Shown piece by piece: positions 24,947 to 33,463 of a stretch of 53,184 bases of DNA (positions are counted from its first letter, which is position 1; each line of letters begins with the position of its first letter). This DNA comes from Bacteroides pyogenes DSM 20611 = JCM 6294. Lineage in GTDB: Bacteria; Bacteroidota; Bacteroidia; Bacteroidales; Bacteroidaceae. The stretch is from assembly GCF_000428105.1 (NCBI RefSeq), contig NZ_ATZH01000031.1, forward strand, positions 1 to 53,184, in the 5' to 3' direction. The translations under genes were made by a program, and so were the position numbers. Below the pieces are notes generated by a model. The model ran no database searches. It was not told the DNA's origin and saw nothing but the letters and a program-made list of their open reading frames with translations.

Positions 24947-25450
24947 TCAGGAAAAATCTTTCAGTTCTTCCTTCAAGCGCTTGCGGATAAAGAACAGGCG
25001 GCTCTTCACCGTCCCCATCGGAAGGTTCAGCTTTTCGGCAATTTCTCTGTATTTAAATCCGGCAACGAACATCTGGAAAGGAACTTTCATCTCTTCGGGA
25101 ATGGAATGAATCACCTTATATAAATGTTTCATGTCATAAGCCGTTTCGAAACGGTCGCTGTCTTCGTCTTCTATCAGGCTTTGCTGATGGATGGAATAAT
25201 TATCGTCGATAATATTCATCTCACGCACCGCACGGCGGTAATTGTTGATAAAAATATTCCGCATGATAGTATACATCCATCCTTTCAGGTTTTTGGCATG
25301 AGTGAATTTCTCTCTGTTATCCAACGCCTGCAACACGCAATCCTGCACCAGATCGTTTGCAGAGTCGCGGTTTGAAGTTAATTTATATGCAAAACGACGT
25401 AAATCCTGCTCCATCGCCAATATTCCTTGAGTAAATTCCATCTTCTCCAT
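24947..25450 (-). CDS. ECF-type RNA polymerase sigma factor
   Basis: From the ATG at 25450 the protein has 167 residues (MEKMEFTQGILAMEQDLRRF). Region 2 is visible in LTSNRDSANDLVQDCVLQAL and KNLKGWMYTIMRNIFINNYR, and region 4 in IPEEMKVPFQMFVAGFKYRE followed by PMGTVKSRLFFIRKRLKEEL. The open frame continues upstream to 25717, but that part is encoded by the tandem repeat and is rejected. A second ATG at 25441 also fits. No anti-sigma gene is adjacent, unlike the factor at 13927. A near-consensus -7 box (GATCTTTG, 25489-25482) lies 31 bp upstream of the start. Confidence 0.92.
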   Translation of the reverse strand: MEKMEFTQGILAMEQDLRRFAYKLTSNRDSANDLVQDCVLQALDNREKFTHAKNLKGWMYTIMRNIFINNYRRAVREMNIIDDNYSIHQQSLIEDEDSDRFETAYDMKHLYKVIHSIPEEMKVPFQMFVAGFKYREIAEKLNLPMGTVKSRLFFIRKRLKEELKDFS

Positions 25451-26092
25451 GTCGTAGTCAATTAATCTAATTAGTACGATGCAAAGATCTTCTTTTTTAG
25501 ACTTATTATAAATAGCAATTCTTCCATGAAGTTTGGCAATTTTTCCTTTCATAAAGAAAAAGAGGGCATAGCAGGAAGAAAAACGATGAAATAGCCGAAA
25601 ACGACGGTTGAAAGATTGCAAACAAAAACGGCGACCACTGAAAAAAACACGGACAGTCGGTGGAAAGGAACATGAAAGTTCGCTCAGAAAGACACGAGCT
25701 ACCGACGAAAGAAACACGGACGCTGCTGAAAAAAGTATGGACAGCCGATGGAAAGGAACATGAAAGTCCGCTCAGAAAGACACGAGATGCCAACGAAGGA
25801 GACACGGACGTTGCTGAAAAAAGTATGGACAGCCGGTGGAAAGGAACATGAAAGCCCGCTCAGAAAAGCATAGAAAGGATCGAAAAAAACACGGTCGGCC
25901 TCTGAAAAAAAGCCCGCGGGCTTTGAAAAAAAGGCGGCGGGCTTTGAAAAAAAGGCGGCGGGCTTTGAAAAAAAGGCGGCGGGCTTTGAAATCAAACACG
26001 GCGGGCTTTTTTTAAAAGGCGGCGGGCTTTTGAAATCAACCATTCCGATAGCCGAATCAAGTGCAAGAAAAGGCAAGGATGAACGTATGCTA
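25451..26092. other. Intergenic region upstream of the sigma-factor gene
   Basis: Apart from the near-consensus -7 box at 25482-25489, this 642-bp stretch is taken up by tandem repeats (25592-26041). Long open frames exist on both strands because the repeat lacks stops; their products are low-complexity and I do not regard them as genes. Confidence 0.7.
25592..26041. repeat. 22-bp tandem array with 88-bp higher-order repeat and a 21-bp GC-rich tail
   Basis: Units of exactly 22 bp start at 25592, 25614, 25636, 25658 and so on to 25900; a typical unit reads CGCTGAAAAAA then CACGGAC plus four variable bases. Every fourth unit matches best (25658, 25746, 25834 share GTGGAAAGGAACATGAAAG or GATGG...), giving an 88-bp higher-order repeat. 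From 25922 the period shortens to 21 bp, with TTTGAAAAAAAGGCGGCGGGC repeated three times in near-perfect form, then two divergent units. It lies between the sigma-factor start and the FadL-family stop. Confidence 0.85.
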
Positions 26093-27496
26093 TCAGAATT
26101 TATAATCGATTCCGATACCGAACACTTTATTGGTACGATCGAACACATCTTTACCGGGAACTTTAGTCCCGTTATAACTGGCCGTTTCTTTGGTGTACGT
26201 ATCGTATTTCGTCCAGAAGTAAGCGACATTCAATTTCATGTTTCTCATTAAATTGAAGCCCGCCCCTACTCCATACGAATACGAGCTTACGGCAAAACTC
26301 ATATCGCTCTGATAGCTGTCTTCCACACCGTATTTGGTGCGCTGCATGCCGCCGCTCACTTGCGCCCACTTGCACACATCCCATTCGATGCCGGCAAGAT
26401 ATTCGTTCGTACCGTTCTTTATAAAATGCTGTTTGCCCATTTTCTCTCCGGTAGCCAAATTCACCGCATCGGCCATGCGGGCATGAGTATCGAAGAAATG
26501 GTGATAACCTACGGAAGCACGCAATACCGGCAGAATTTCATACGAAACTCCTACAGTCAGCAAGCTCGGAATATCGTGAGGTGTGTTTACACCGTCTTTA
26601 AACAAACCGGTGTCGTCTCTGGACGTTTTATTCTCTACATTCAAATGCGTATTGAATTCGTATTTCACACCCACATTCCATTTGCCCATTTTAAAGTCCA
26701 AACCTAAAATCGGAGTAACACCCCATCCGTTCTGGTCGCAGTCGAGTTCTTTGTCGGCGGTGTTTTCCGCATGGTCTTTATATTGATCGCCAAGTTTGCT
26801 GAAGAAGTCATGCGCGGAAATCATATCTCCTTTCGGATTCAGTAGAGGATGTTGCGGATTGAAACGTATGTTCCGCAGATAGCCTACATAACTGTTGTTC
26901 ACATAGTTCATGCGTACCCCCGCAAAAGCCGAAAGATAATCGGCAATCTTATAGGTGGCTCCCATTTGGAGACCGAAGATCATCTGCTTTCCGCGAATAT
27001 AGCTGTCCAAAGAATATTGATTGGCAGGGATTCCCGCTTTCGAAACCAACAAAGGCAGTATTGCCACTTGCGATTCGAACGAACCGAGCCCCTGATTGAA
27101 AGTAGCTTTGCCACCGCCGCCCGTAAGAGCGAAGCTTCCGGAAAACGTCCAGTCGCCTTTTTTATAGGCAACAAAAAGTGAAGGGATGAACGGAGCGGAA
27201 GCCTCGCCTTTGAACTCTTTTGCAGCATTACCGCCGAAACCGGCAAAGGGTGCGAAGGTAGAAGTGATGGTGCGGGTCTGAAAAGCGCTCTGCCCGTTGA
27301 ACGAAAGATGAAAGCCTTCGTCGATAAAAGCAAGCCCGGCGGGGTTGGAGTAAACGGCGTCGATTTGTGTGGAAGCATCGCGCGCCAACATTCTCAAGAA
27401 TAAGATATGTTGGTTTGTATTTGTCAGGAGACCTCCTGCAAAAGTTGGAATTGAAACGAATAACATTGCAATACCAAACAAGGATAATTTTCTCAT
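26093..27496 (-). CDS. FadL/OmpP1-family outer-membrane channel
   Basis: This 467-residue protein starts with a signal peptide (MRKLSLFGIAMLFVSIPTFA) followed by GGLLTNTNQHILFLRMLARD, the N-terminal hatch typical of FadL, and SNPAGLAFIDEGFHLSFNGQ. Strands continue to the last IGIDYKF, with a terminal Phe. FadL-family channels take up hydrophobic molecules such as fatty acids or aromatics. It is transcribed alone from a TACCTTTG promoter with a large palindrome over its -33 region. Confidence 0.92.
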   Translation of the reverse strand: MRKLSLFGIAMLFVSIPTFAGGLLTNTNQHILFLRMLARDASTQIDAVYSNPAGLAFIDEGFHLSFNGQSAFQTRTITSTFAPFAGFGGNAAKEFKGEASAPFIPSLFVAYKKGDWTFSGSFALTGGGGKATFNQGLGSFESQVAILPLLVSKAGIPANQYSLDSYIRGKQMIFGLQMGATYKIADYLSAFAGVRMNYVNNSYVGYLRNIRFNPQHPLLNPKGDMISAHDFFSKLGDQYKDHAENTADKELDCDQNGWGVTPILGLDFKMGKWNVGVKYEFNTHLNVENKTSRDDTGLFKDGVNTPHDIPSLLTVGVSYEILPVLRASVGYHHFFDTHARMADAVNLATGEKMGKQHFIKNGTNEYLAGIEWDVCKWAQVSGGMQRTKYGVEDSYQSDMSFAVSSYSYGVGAGFNLMRNMKLNVAYFWTKYDTYTKETASYNGTKVPGKDVFDRTNKVFGIGIDYKF

Positions 27497-27524
27497 TTAA
27501 ATCTTTTTTTAGTTATTTCGGGCG

Positions 27525-27566
27525 CAAAGGTACAACAATATTGCACATAAAAAAGATTTATGTGCA
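27525..27566 (-). promoter_or_regulatory. FadL promoter with palindromic operator candidate
   Basis: TACCTTTG on the minus strand (27532-27525) is the -7 box. TGCACATAAA-AAAGA-TTTATGTGCA (27542-27566) is a perfect palindrome with 10-bp arms that covers the expected -33 position. It could be a repressor site for the channel gene. The plus-strand dehydrogenase gene starts 154 bp away on the other side, so shared control is possible. Confidence 0.65.
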
Positions 27567-27719
27567 TCTTTCTTCTTTATGAGAGGCATTTTTCACCGAT
27601 TCCGCATAGTTACCAATGAAACGATAGATAAGAAATACTCCGTTAATCAAGCATAAATAGATAAACAAATAGATTCATCCGTATGTTAATTACATAATCA
27701 AAATAAAAAGACAAATTTT

Positions 27720-28721
27720 ATGGCATACACAATTGCGTTTTTCGGCACCAAGCCCTACGATGAAGTTTCATTCAACAGCAAAAACAAGGAGTTCGGATTC
27801 GAGCTTCGCTACTATAAAGGACACCTGAATAAAAACAACGTTTTGCTTACACAAGGAGTAGATGCGGTTTGTATCTTCGTGAACGATATTGCCGACGCGG
27901 AAGTTATCCGGACGATGGCCGCCAACGGAGTAAAACTGCTGGCCTTGCGATGCGCCGGTTTCAATAATGTAGACTTGAACGCGGCCGCCGCAGCCGGAAT
28001 AACCGTAGTACGCGTTCCCGCATACTCGCCTTATGCCGTGGCGGAGTACACGGTAGCGCTCATGCTTTCGCTCAACCGGAAGATTCCACGGGCATCATGG
28101 CGCACCAAAGACGGGAACTTCTCGCTGCACGGACTGATGGGATTCGACATGCGGGGCAAAACTGTGGGAATTATCGGCACGGGGAAAATAGCCAAAATAC
28201 TTATCCATATCTTAAAAGGATTCGGGATGAATATACTGGCATACGATCTTTACCCCAATCATAACTTCGCCCGTGAGCAACAAATCGTATATACTTCGCT
28301 CGACGAACTGTATCATCATTCGGATATCATTTCGCTCCACTGCCCGTTGACGGAGCAAACCAAATACCTCATCAACGACTATTCCATAAGCAAGATGAAG
28401 GACGGAGTGATGATTATCAATACCGGGCGCGGGCAACTCATCCATACCAACGCGCTGATCGAAGGACTGAAGAACAAGAAGATCGGTTCTGCCGGACTCG
28501 ACGTGTACGAGGAAGAAGGAGAGTATTTCTACGAAGACAAATCGGACCGTATCATCGACGATGACGTATTGGCGCGCCTGCTTTCATTCAACAATGTAAT
28601 CGTAACATCGCATCAGGCGTTCTTCACGCAGGAAGCGATGGAGAATATCGCCACAACCACGTTGCAAAACGTAAAGGATTTCATGAACGGCAGGCCGCTG
28701 CCTAACGAAGTAAGAAAGTAA
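27720..28721 (+). CDS. D-2-hydroxyacid dehydrogenase (D-lactate dehydrogenase type)
   Basis: This 333-residue enzyme has the NAD-binding motif GIIGTGKIAKILIHILKGFG and the catalytic Arg, Glu and His in VMIINTGRGQL, DVYEEEG and VTSHQAFFT. MAYTIAFFGTKPYDEVSFNS opens it, as in fermentative D-lactate dehydrogenases (LdhA type), which reduce pyruvate to D-lactate to regenerate NAD. The next gene, pdxH, starts 34 bp downstream and may be cotranscribed. No clear -7 box was found upstream. Confidence 0.93.
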   Translation: MAYTIAFFGTKPYDEVSFNSKNKEFGFELRYYKGHLNKNNVLLTQGVDAVCIFVNDIADAEVIRTMAANGVKLLALRCAGFNNVDLNAAAAAGITVVRVPAYSPYAVAEYTVALMLSLNRKIPRASWRTKDGNFSLHGLMGFDMRGKTVGIIGTGKIAKILIHILKGFGMNILAYDLYPNHNFAREQQIVYTSLDELYHHSDIISLHCPLTEQTKYLINDYSISKMKDGVMIINTGRGQLIHTNALIEGLKNKKIGSAGLDVYEEEGEYFYEDKSDRIIDDDVLARLLSFNNVIVTSHQAFFTQEAMENIATTTLQNVKDFMNGRPLPNEVRK

Positions 28722-28755
28722 GTCTGCCATTTATTCCATAAAATTTCACCAAGAT

Positions 28756-29400
28756 ATGAATATCAATCTGGCCGATATCCGGCAAGAATACAGCAAAAGC
28801 GGATTACGGGAAAGCGATCTTCCCGACGATCCGCTTCTGCTTTTCGACAATTGGCTGCAAACAGCCATCGACGGGGATGTAAACGAACCGACTGCCGTTC
28901 TGGTGGGAACCGTATCGCCTGAAGGAACGCCTTCGACACGCACCGTGCTCCTCAAAGGATTGCATGACGGACGGTTTATTTTTTTCAGCAACTACGAAAG
29001 CCGCAAGGGAAAACATTTGGCGGCCAACCCGCACATATCGCTTTCTTTCGTGTGGCACGAACTCGAAAGGCAGGTACACGTGGAGGGGATTGCCACGAAA
29101 GTGCCCGCCGAAGAATCGGATGAATACTTCGGGAAACGCCCTTACAAGAGCCGAATCGGAGCGAGAATATCTCCTCAAAGCCGGCCGATTCGCAGTCGCA
29201 TGCAACTGATACGCGCGTTTGTGAAAGAAGCGGCGCGATGGATAGGAAGAGACGTAGAACGCCCCCAACATTGGGGAGGTTATGCCGTAACACCCTCGCG
29301 AATCGAATTTTGGCAGGGGCACCCGAATCGTTTGCACGACCGCTTTCTATACACCTTGCAGCCTGACGGAAAATGGGGAATCGTTCGTCTGGCTCCGTGA
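28756..29400 (+). CDS. pdxH: Pyridoxine/pyridoxamine 5'-phosphate oxidase
   Basis: This 214-residue FMN enzyme makes pyridoxal 5'-phosphate. Typical segments are RTVLLKGLHDGRFIFFSNYE, SRKGKHLAANPHISLSFVWH, RQVHVEGIATKVP and the C-terminal WGGYAVTPSRIEFWQGHPNR ending FLYTLQPDGKWGIVRLAP. The length and motifs are complete. It follows the dehydrogenase by 34 bp. The 3' flank is a tandem-repeat region. Confidence 0.97.
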   Translation: MNINLADIRQEYSKSGLRESDLPDDPLLLFDNWLQTAIDGDVNEPTAVLVGTVSPEGTPSTRTVLLKGLHDGRFIFFSNYESRKGKHLAANPHISLSFVWHELERQVHVEGIATKVPAEESDEYFGKRPYKSRIGARISPQSRPIRSRMQLIRAFVKEAARWIGRDVERPQHWGGYAVTPSRIEFWQGHPNRLHDRFLYTLQPDGKWGIVRLAP

Positions 29401-29797
29401 CTCGGCCGTTTATCCGCTTCACTGTCACGCCTATACTTCTAAGGAAGCGCTTTTCATCCTATCAATCCGCTTCCTTTTTCAGCTCATCCTCGAGCCTATA
29501 CCTTTAACGAGGCGCTCTACATCCGATCAGTCCGCTTCGGTTTTTCAGCTCATCATCACGCCTATACCTCTAACGAGATGCTCTACACCCTATCAGTCCG
29601 CTTCGGTTTTTCAACTCATCATCGAGCCTATACTTCAAGGAGGCGGGCGGGCGTCCGCCTCCGGTTTGCTTTCTTCCGTTTGCCCTGATACCGTAACGGA
29701 ACAAAGCAAATAACACTCCCACGCCATGATTTCTGCTTTTTTGCTTGGTCACCCCAATCAGAATATGTAATATTGCAAACCTAACAACTATCAGCCT
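29401..29797. other. Intergenic region between pdxH and the metallo-hydrolase gene
   Basis: This 397-bp region has no gene. It is dominated by a 65/66-bp tandem repeat (29429-29640). From 29641 to 29797 nothing clear is seen; a possible TAATATTG box lies near 29770. Confidence 0.65.
29429..29640. repeat. 65/66-bp tandem repeat (three units plus partial)
   Basis: Units begin with GCCTATAC at 29429, 29494, 29560 and 29626 (partial). Each contains a TATCAnTCCGCTTC segment and TTTTTCAnCTCATC. The period of 66 bp equals three times 22 bp. The minus strand reads GAAAAACCGAAGCGGA in each of the later units, a theme like the 22-bp arrays elsewhere in the window. Confidence 0.8.
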
Positions 29798-30529
29798 ATG
29801 AGACTCCATTATATATATCATAGCGGGTTTGCCGTTGAAGCGGAGGGCGTAACCGTCATCATCGATTACTACAAAGACTCTTCGGAAACCGAACGCAACC
29901 GGGGCATCGTGCACGATTATCTCTTGCGAAGGCCCGGTAGAATCTATGTGTTGTCCACTCACTTCCATCCCGACCATTTCAACCGCGAGGTGCTGGAATG
30001 GAAAAAACTTCATCCGGACATCCGCTATATATTCTCCAAAGACATCTTAAAACAGCGGCGCGCGGCGAAAGAAGAAGCGACTTACATCAAAAAAGGAGAA
30101 ACATACGAAGACGAATGCCTGCGGGTCGACGCATTCGGATCGACAGACGCAGGAAGTTCTTTCCTCATCCATCTGCAAGGCCTGAGCATTTTCCATGCGG
30201 GCGACCTGAACAACTGGCACTGGAGCGAGGATTCTACGGAAGAAGAAATACGCAAGGCGGACGGAGACTTCCTTGCGGAACTGAAAGATCTGAAAGAAAA
30301 AGCTCCGGAAACAGATGTGGCATTATTTCCGGTAGACCGAAGAATGGGGAAAGATTACATGAAAGGCGCCAAACAATTCATCGAACAAATAAAAACAACT
30401 ATATTTGTACCCATACACTTCGGAGAAGACTACGAAGGCGGAAACGCATTCCACCGCTTTGCCGAAGAAGCCGGCATCCGCTTCATTGCGATCGGCGGCC
30501 GGGGCGAAAGCTTTGAAATTACCCAATAA
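29798..30529 (+). CDS. MBL-fold metallo-hydrolase
   Basis: This 243-residue protein has the metallo-beta-lactamase-fold zinc motif as STHFHPDHFNRE, a later IFHAGDLNNWHWSED (Asp bridging ligand) and a C-terminal FVPIHFGEDY with a histidine. It resembles UlaG-like or hydroxyacylglutathione-hydrolase-like members; the substrate cannot be told. No signal peptide is seen, so it is cytoplasmic. The DUF4468 gene follows after 14 bp, so the two may form an operon with the VOC gene. Confidence 0.85.
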   Translation: MRLHYIYHSGFAVEAEGVTVIIDYYKDSSETERNRGIVHDYLLRRPGRIYVLSTHFHPDHFNREVLEWKKLHPDIRYIFSKDILKQRRAAKEEATYIKKGETYEDECLRVDAFGSTDAGSSFLIHLQGLSIFHAGDLNNWHWSEDSTEEEIRKADGDFLAELKDLKEKAPETDVALFPVDRRMGKDYMKGAKQFIEQIKTTIFVPIHFGEDYEGGNAFHRFAEEAGIRFIAIGGRGESFEITQ

Positions 30530-30543
30530 ACACAATTATAAGT

Positions 30544-31563
30544 ATGAATAAGTTATCGATTCTATTTCTCGCATTGTTTCTTGTCTGCCTGCCGGCGACA
30601 ATGAAAGCGGACTCTTCGGAAAAACAGCAAAACGACAACAAATACTTGGCGGGGGCGGTTCCCGAAGTAGACGGCAAAGTCGTTTTCTCCAAAGAATTTC
30701 AGGTTGCAGGCATGAGCCGGGAAGAAATCTACGACCGCGCTTTGCAATGGATGACGGTCCGCCTGAAAGAAAACAAGAACATAGACAGCCGCGTAGTTTA
30801 TCCGGACCGGGAGAAAGGGATCATCGCAGGTGTAGGAGAAGAATGGATTGTGTTCAGCTCCACCGCCCTGTCGTTAGACCGGACGCAAATCAATTATCAG
30901 GTAACCGTGCAGACGGATGCGGAGAAATGCGTGGTGAACCTGGAAAAAATCCGGTTCACCTACCGCGAAAAAGAGAAGTATAAAGCGGAGGAATGGATAA
31001 CCGACCGCTACGCGCTGAACAAGACTAAAACGAAATTGGTGCGCGGGCTGGCGAAATGGCGCAAGAAGACCGTAGACTTTGCCGACAACATGTTCGCCGG
31101 TTTAGCCGCTGCATTGGGAACAACGGAAACTTCCGCTGTGGCCCATCCCGTCGCCATCAGCTCGCAGACAGATGCTACCAAAGCTGCCCGGACAACGGCG
31201 CCGGAATATCAGGAAGCCGACCTGAAGCAGATACCGGGTGAAATATACGCCCTGATGGGAAGCGGAACGTTGGTGATCAGCATCGGCGACGACGAGTTCA
31301 ACATGACAAACATGACGGCCAATGCCGGCGGAGCTTTAGGGTATCTTTCGGGCAAAGCAGTTGCTTACTGCACACTCTCGCCCGATCAACCTTTCGACGC
31401 GGTGGAAAAAGCGGAAAAATACGTATTAAAACTGTATGCCCCGAGCGAAAAGACTCCTTCGGCATTGATTCATTGCAAGAAGTTGCCCGCGCAAAACGCC
31501 CCGCAAGAGGGTCGGCCCCGTACATACGTCGGAGAGATCGTAAAACTCATCATAAGAAAATAA
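30544..31563 (+). CDS. Exported DUF4468-domain protein
   Basis: This 339-residue protein has a signal peptide (MNKLSILFLALFLVCLPATM-KA). Residues about 45-155 form a DUF4468 domain (TBP-like fold): VVFSKEFQVAGMSREEIYDR, ALQWMTVRL, GIIAGVGEEWIVFSSTALSL and VNLEKIRFTYREKEKYKAEE. The C-terminal half, after a linker rich in Ala and Thr, has a second compact domain (QIPGEIYALMGSGTLVISIG). The family is common in Bacteroidetes and uncharacterised. It sits between the metallo-hydrolase and VOC genes on the same strand. Confidence 0.85.
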   Translation: MNKLSILFLALFLVCLPATMKADSSEKQQNDNKYLAGAVPEVDGKVVFSKEFQVAGMSREEIYDRALQWMTVRLKENKNIDSRVVYPDREKGIIAGVGEEWIVFSSTALSLDRTQINYQVTVQTDAEKCVVNLEKIRFTYREKEKYKAEEWITDRYALNKTKTKLVRGLAKWRKKTVDFADNMFAGLAAALGTTETSAVAHPVAISSQTDATKAARTTAPEYQEADLKQIPGEIYALMGSGTLVISIGDDEFNMTNMTANAGGALGYLSGKAVAYCTLSPDQPFDAVEKAEKYVLKLYAPSEKTPSALIHCKKLPAQNAPQEGRPRTYVGEIVKLIIRK

Positions 31564-31577
31564 AACAAATTTCTGAC

Positions 31578-31952
31578 ATGGACATAAAAGGTAAATTCGA
31601 TCACTTCAACATCAACGTAACCGATTTGGAAAAGAGCATCCGGTTTTACAGAGATGCGCTCGGCCTTCGGGATCATCGTCGCAAGGAAGCATCCGACGGC
31701 TCTTTCGTTCTGGTGTACCTGACGGATAGCGCAAGCAGCTTTCTGCTGGAGCTTACTTGGCTCAAGGACCATCCCCAACCATACGAACTGGGCGAGAACG
31801 AAAGCCATTTGTGTTTTCGCGTGACAGGCGACTACGAAGCCGTACGCCGGTATCATAAAGAAATGGGATGCGTATGTTTCGAGAACACTGCCATGGGGTT
31901 GTACTTCATTCACGACCCCGACGATTATTGGATTGAGATTCTTCCGGCTTAG
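31578..31952 (+). CDS. VOC-family protein (glyoxalase I-like)
   Basis: This 124-residue protein has the vicinal-oxygen-chelate fold: FDHFNINVTDLEKSIRFYRD, LELTWLKDHPQPYELGENES, HLCFRVTGDYEAVRRYHKEM and FIHDPDDYWIEILPA. Metal ligands would be His9, Glu (in LLELT), His (in SHLCF) and Glu (in WIEIL), as in lactoylglutathione lyase. A longer open frame begins at 31473 within the DUF4468 gene, but the ATG at 31578 gives the family N-terminus. It probably detoxifies an aldehyde or binds a related metabolite. Confidence 0.88.
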   Translation: MDIKGKFDHFNINVTDLEKSIRFYRDALGLRDHRRKEASDGSFVLVYLTDSASSFLLELTWLKDHPQPYELGENESHLCFRVTGDYEAVRRYHKEMGCVCFENTAMGLYFIHDPDDYWIEILPA

Positions 31953-32001
31953 TTTTTTGGCTGCAAAACGCAGTCAAAGAGCCGGCAAAAGGATATAACC
32001 G

Positions 32002-32072
32002 GACGCGGGTTTACGCCGATCGGCGCAGGAATACAATCATCCCTCCTGCCCGATTTCGTGTAAATCCGCGTC
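32002..32072. repeat. Intergenic inverted repeat
   Basis: GACGCGGGTTTAC (32002-32014) and GTAAATCCGCGTC (32060-32072) pair at 12 of 13 positions across a 45-bp loop that contains GCCGATCGGC. It lies between the VOC gene and the convergent small basic gene, so it may end transcription from both sides. Confidence 0.55.
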
Positions 32073-32122
32073 TCTTTTCAGACAGGACCCATATGGGGCA
32101 GTGCAGCAGTATCTTCCAAACC

Positions 32123-32308
32123 TTATTTTTTATGACGGCTCGCCCGCTTCTTCCGGATATCAGCTTTCATTTTAGCCGCCCCCGACCCGTGAAGACCGCG
32201 GATATAAGTCGCTTTCTTCGCCTTTGTCTTTACCTTCCCCTCTTCCTTAGGCTTGTCTTTTTTGCCTTTAAAGACGATACCGCCCATGATTGCCTCTTCT
32301 ATACTCAT
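32123..32308 (-). CDS. Small, highly basic conserved protein
   Basis: From the ATG at 32308 the product has 61 residues: MSIEEAIMGGIVFKGKKDKP and a Lys-rich tail with TYIRGLHGSGAAKMKADIRK. The tail has the look of a nucleic-acid-binding or ribosome-associated segment, but I do not recognise a family. A TATCTTTG box at 32339-32332, 24 bp upstream of the ATG, supports this start over the longer frame to 32443, which would overlap the divergent methyltransferase promoter. Confidence 0.7.
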   Translation of the reverse strand: MSIEEAIMGGIVFKGKKDKPKEEGKVKTKAKKATYIRGLHGSGAAKMKADIRKKRASRHKK

Positions 32309-32331
32309 ATATTTATTCACTTTTTCAGGGG

Positions 32332-32367
32332 CAAAGATACTCTTTTTCCGCGAAATCTCTATCTTTG
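32332..32367. promoter_or_regulatory. Back-to-back divergent promoters
   Basis: CAAAGATA (32332-32339, minus-strand TATCTTTG) and TATCTTTG (32360-32367, plus) face away from each other with 20 bp between them. Each -33 zone therefore overlaps the other gene's -7 box. The two genes (basic protein and methyltransferase) could not both be transcribed by polymerases bound at once. Confidence 0.65.
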
Positions 32368-32394
32368 CCGTACGTAACAAGAAACAACCGCCCG

Positions 32395-33126
32395 ATGGAA
32401 ACAACAATTTTACCCGCAGAAAAAGACCCGATGGGAGCAGCAATCCATGAATTCTTCAATCGCCGCAAGGCCGACAGGCTACGGGTGTTTTCCTCTCAGT
32501 TCGATGAAGACGAAATTCCCGTCAGGCAACTGTTCCGGAGTTTTTCATCCATGCCGGCGATAGAGCGGACAGCCTTGCAACTGGCGCAAGGACGTATTCT
32601 GGACGTAGGCGCCGGAAGCGGTTGCCATGCGCTCGCACTTCAGGAAATGGGCAAAGACGTGTGCGCCATCGACGTGTCGCCCCTTTCGGTCGAAGTGATG
32701 AAACAGCGGGGAGTGAACGACGCGCGCCTCATCAACCTTTTCGACGAGACTTTCCGGGAATCTTTCGATACGGTACTCATGCTGATGAACGGCTCGGGCA
32801 TCATCGGCAAACTGAGCAACATGCCCGCTTTCTTTCAAAGGATGAAGCAGATACTTCGCCCCGAAGGATCCATTTACATGGACTCCAGCGACCTGAGATA
32901 CCTTTTTGAAGAAGAAGACGGAAGCATTCTCATCGATCTTGCAGGCGACTATTACGGGGAAATAGACTTCCGGATGAAATACAAGGACATCGAAGGCGAT
33001 TCGTTCGACTGGCTGTATGTGGATTTCGAAACACTGGGCCTCTACGCCTCCGAATGCGGATTCAAAACCGAACTGATAAAACAAGGAAAACACTACGACT
33101 ACCTGGCAAAATTGAGTATTGGTTGA
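32395..33126 (+). CDS. Class I SAM-dependent methyltransferase
   Basis: From the ATG at 32395 the protein has 243 residues. SAM-binding motif I is ILDVGAGSGCHALALQEMGK, followed by VCAIDVSPLSVEVMKQRGV and the motif IV/VI region DTVLMLMNGSGIIGKLSNMP. A longer open frame starts at 32290 but would include the promoter. The substrate is not predictable; small-molecule methylation is likely. A stem of 33137-33187 follows its stop. Confidence 0.88.
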   Translation: METTILPAEKDPMGAAIHEFFNRRKADRLRVFSSQFDEDEIPVRQLFRSFSSMPAIERTALQLAQGRILDVGAGSGCHALALQEMGKDVCAIDVSPLSVEVMKQRGVNDARLINLFDETFRESFDTVLMLMNGSGIIGKLSNMPAFFQRMKQILRPEGSIYMDSSDLRYLFEEEDGSILIDLAGDYYGEIDFRMKYKDIEGDSFDWLYVDFETLGLYASECGFKTELIKQGKHYDYLAKLSIG

Positions 33127-33398
33127 ATCGCTCTTGCAAAGTTGGCGGAAAACAGTATTCTGAAAAAGATTGCCGCCTGCAACTTTGATTGGCAAATAAA
33201 ATCAAAAAGAAACAGTTCCGCCCAATTAATAAAGATCGGAATGCCTGTATATCCACCCAAGCCTTTACCGAGCCGGTAAAAGATAACTTTACTTCTCCCC
33301 TTTCCCCCGAAAAAACGTTCGTTAAAACCTCCTGCATTTAATTAGGCAGTTTGACAGATTGCGTCGGTAAACGGTGCTACCGGAAGTATTAAAACGAT

Positions 33399-33442
33399 AG
33401 TGTCCACCAAACTGTCCCTAAAAAGGAAGTTTAGCAGACACT
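33399..33442. repeat. IS-end-like imperfect inverted repeat
   Basis: AGTGTCCACCAAACTGTCC (33399-33417) is followed by an A-rich 7 bp and GGAAGTTTAGCAGACACT (33425-33442). Read on the minus strand the latter is AGTGTCTGCTAAACTTCC, so the two arms share AGTGTC, AAACT and TCC. The outer AGTGTC ends and mismatched inner parts look like two insertion-sequence ends lying back to back. No transposase remains. Confidence 0.5.
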
Positions 33443-33463
33443 TATTAACTAAAAATCGCATTT

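Noticed and set aside
25506..26229. Low-complexity proteins (FKARRLFF-type repeats) on the minus strand and similar plus-strand frames
   Set aside because: They come from the 21/22-bp tandem array. The repeats are mostly not multiples of three and the frames carry no family match.
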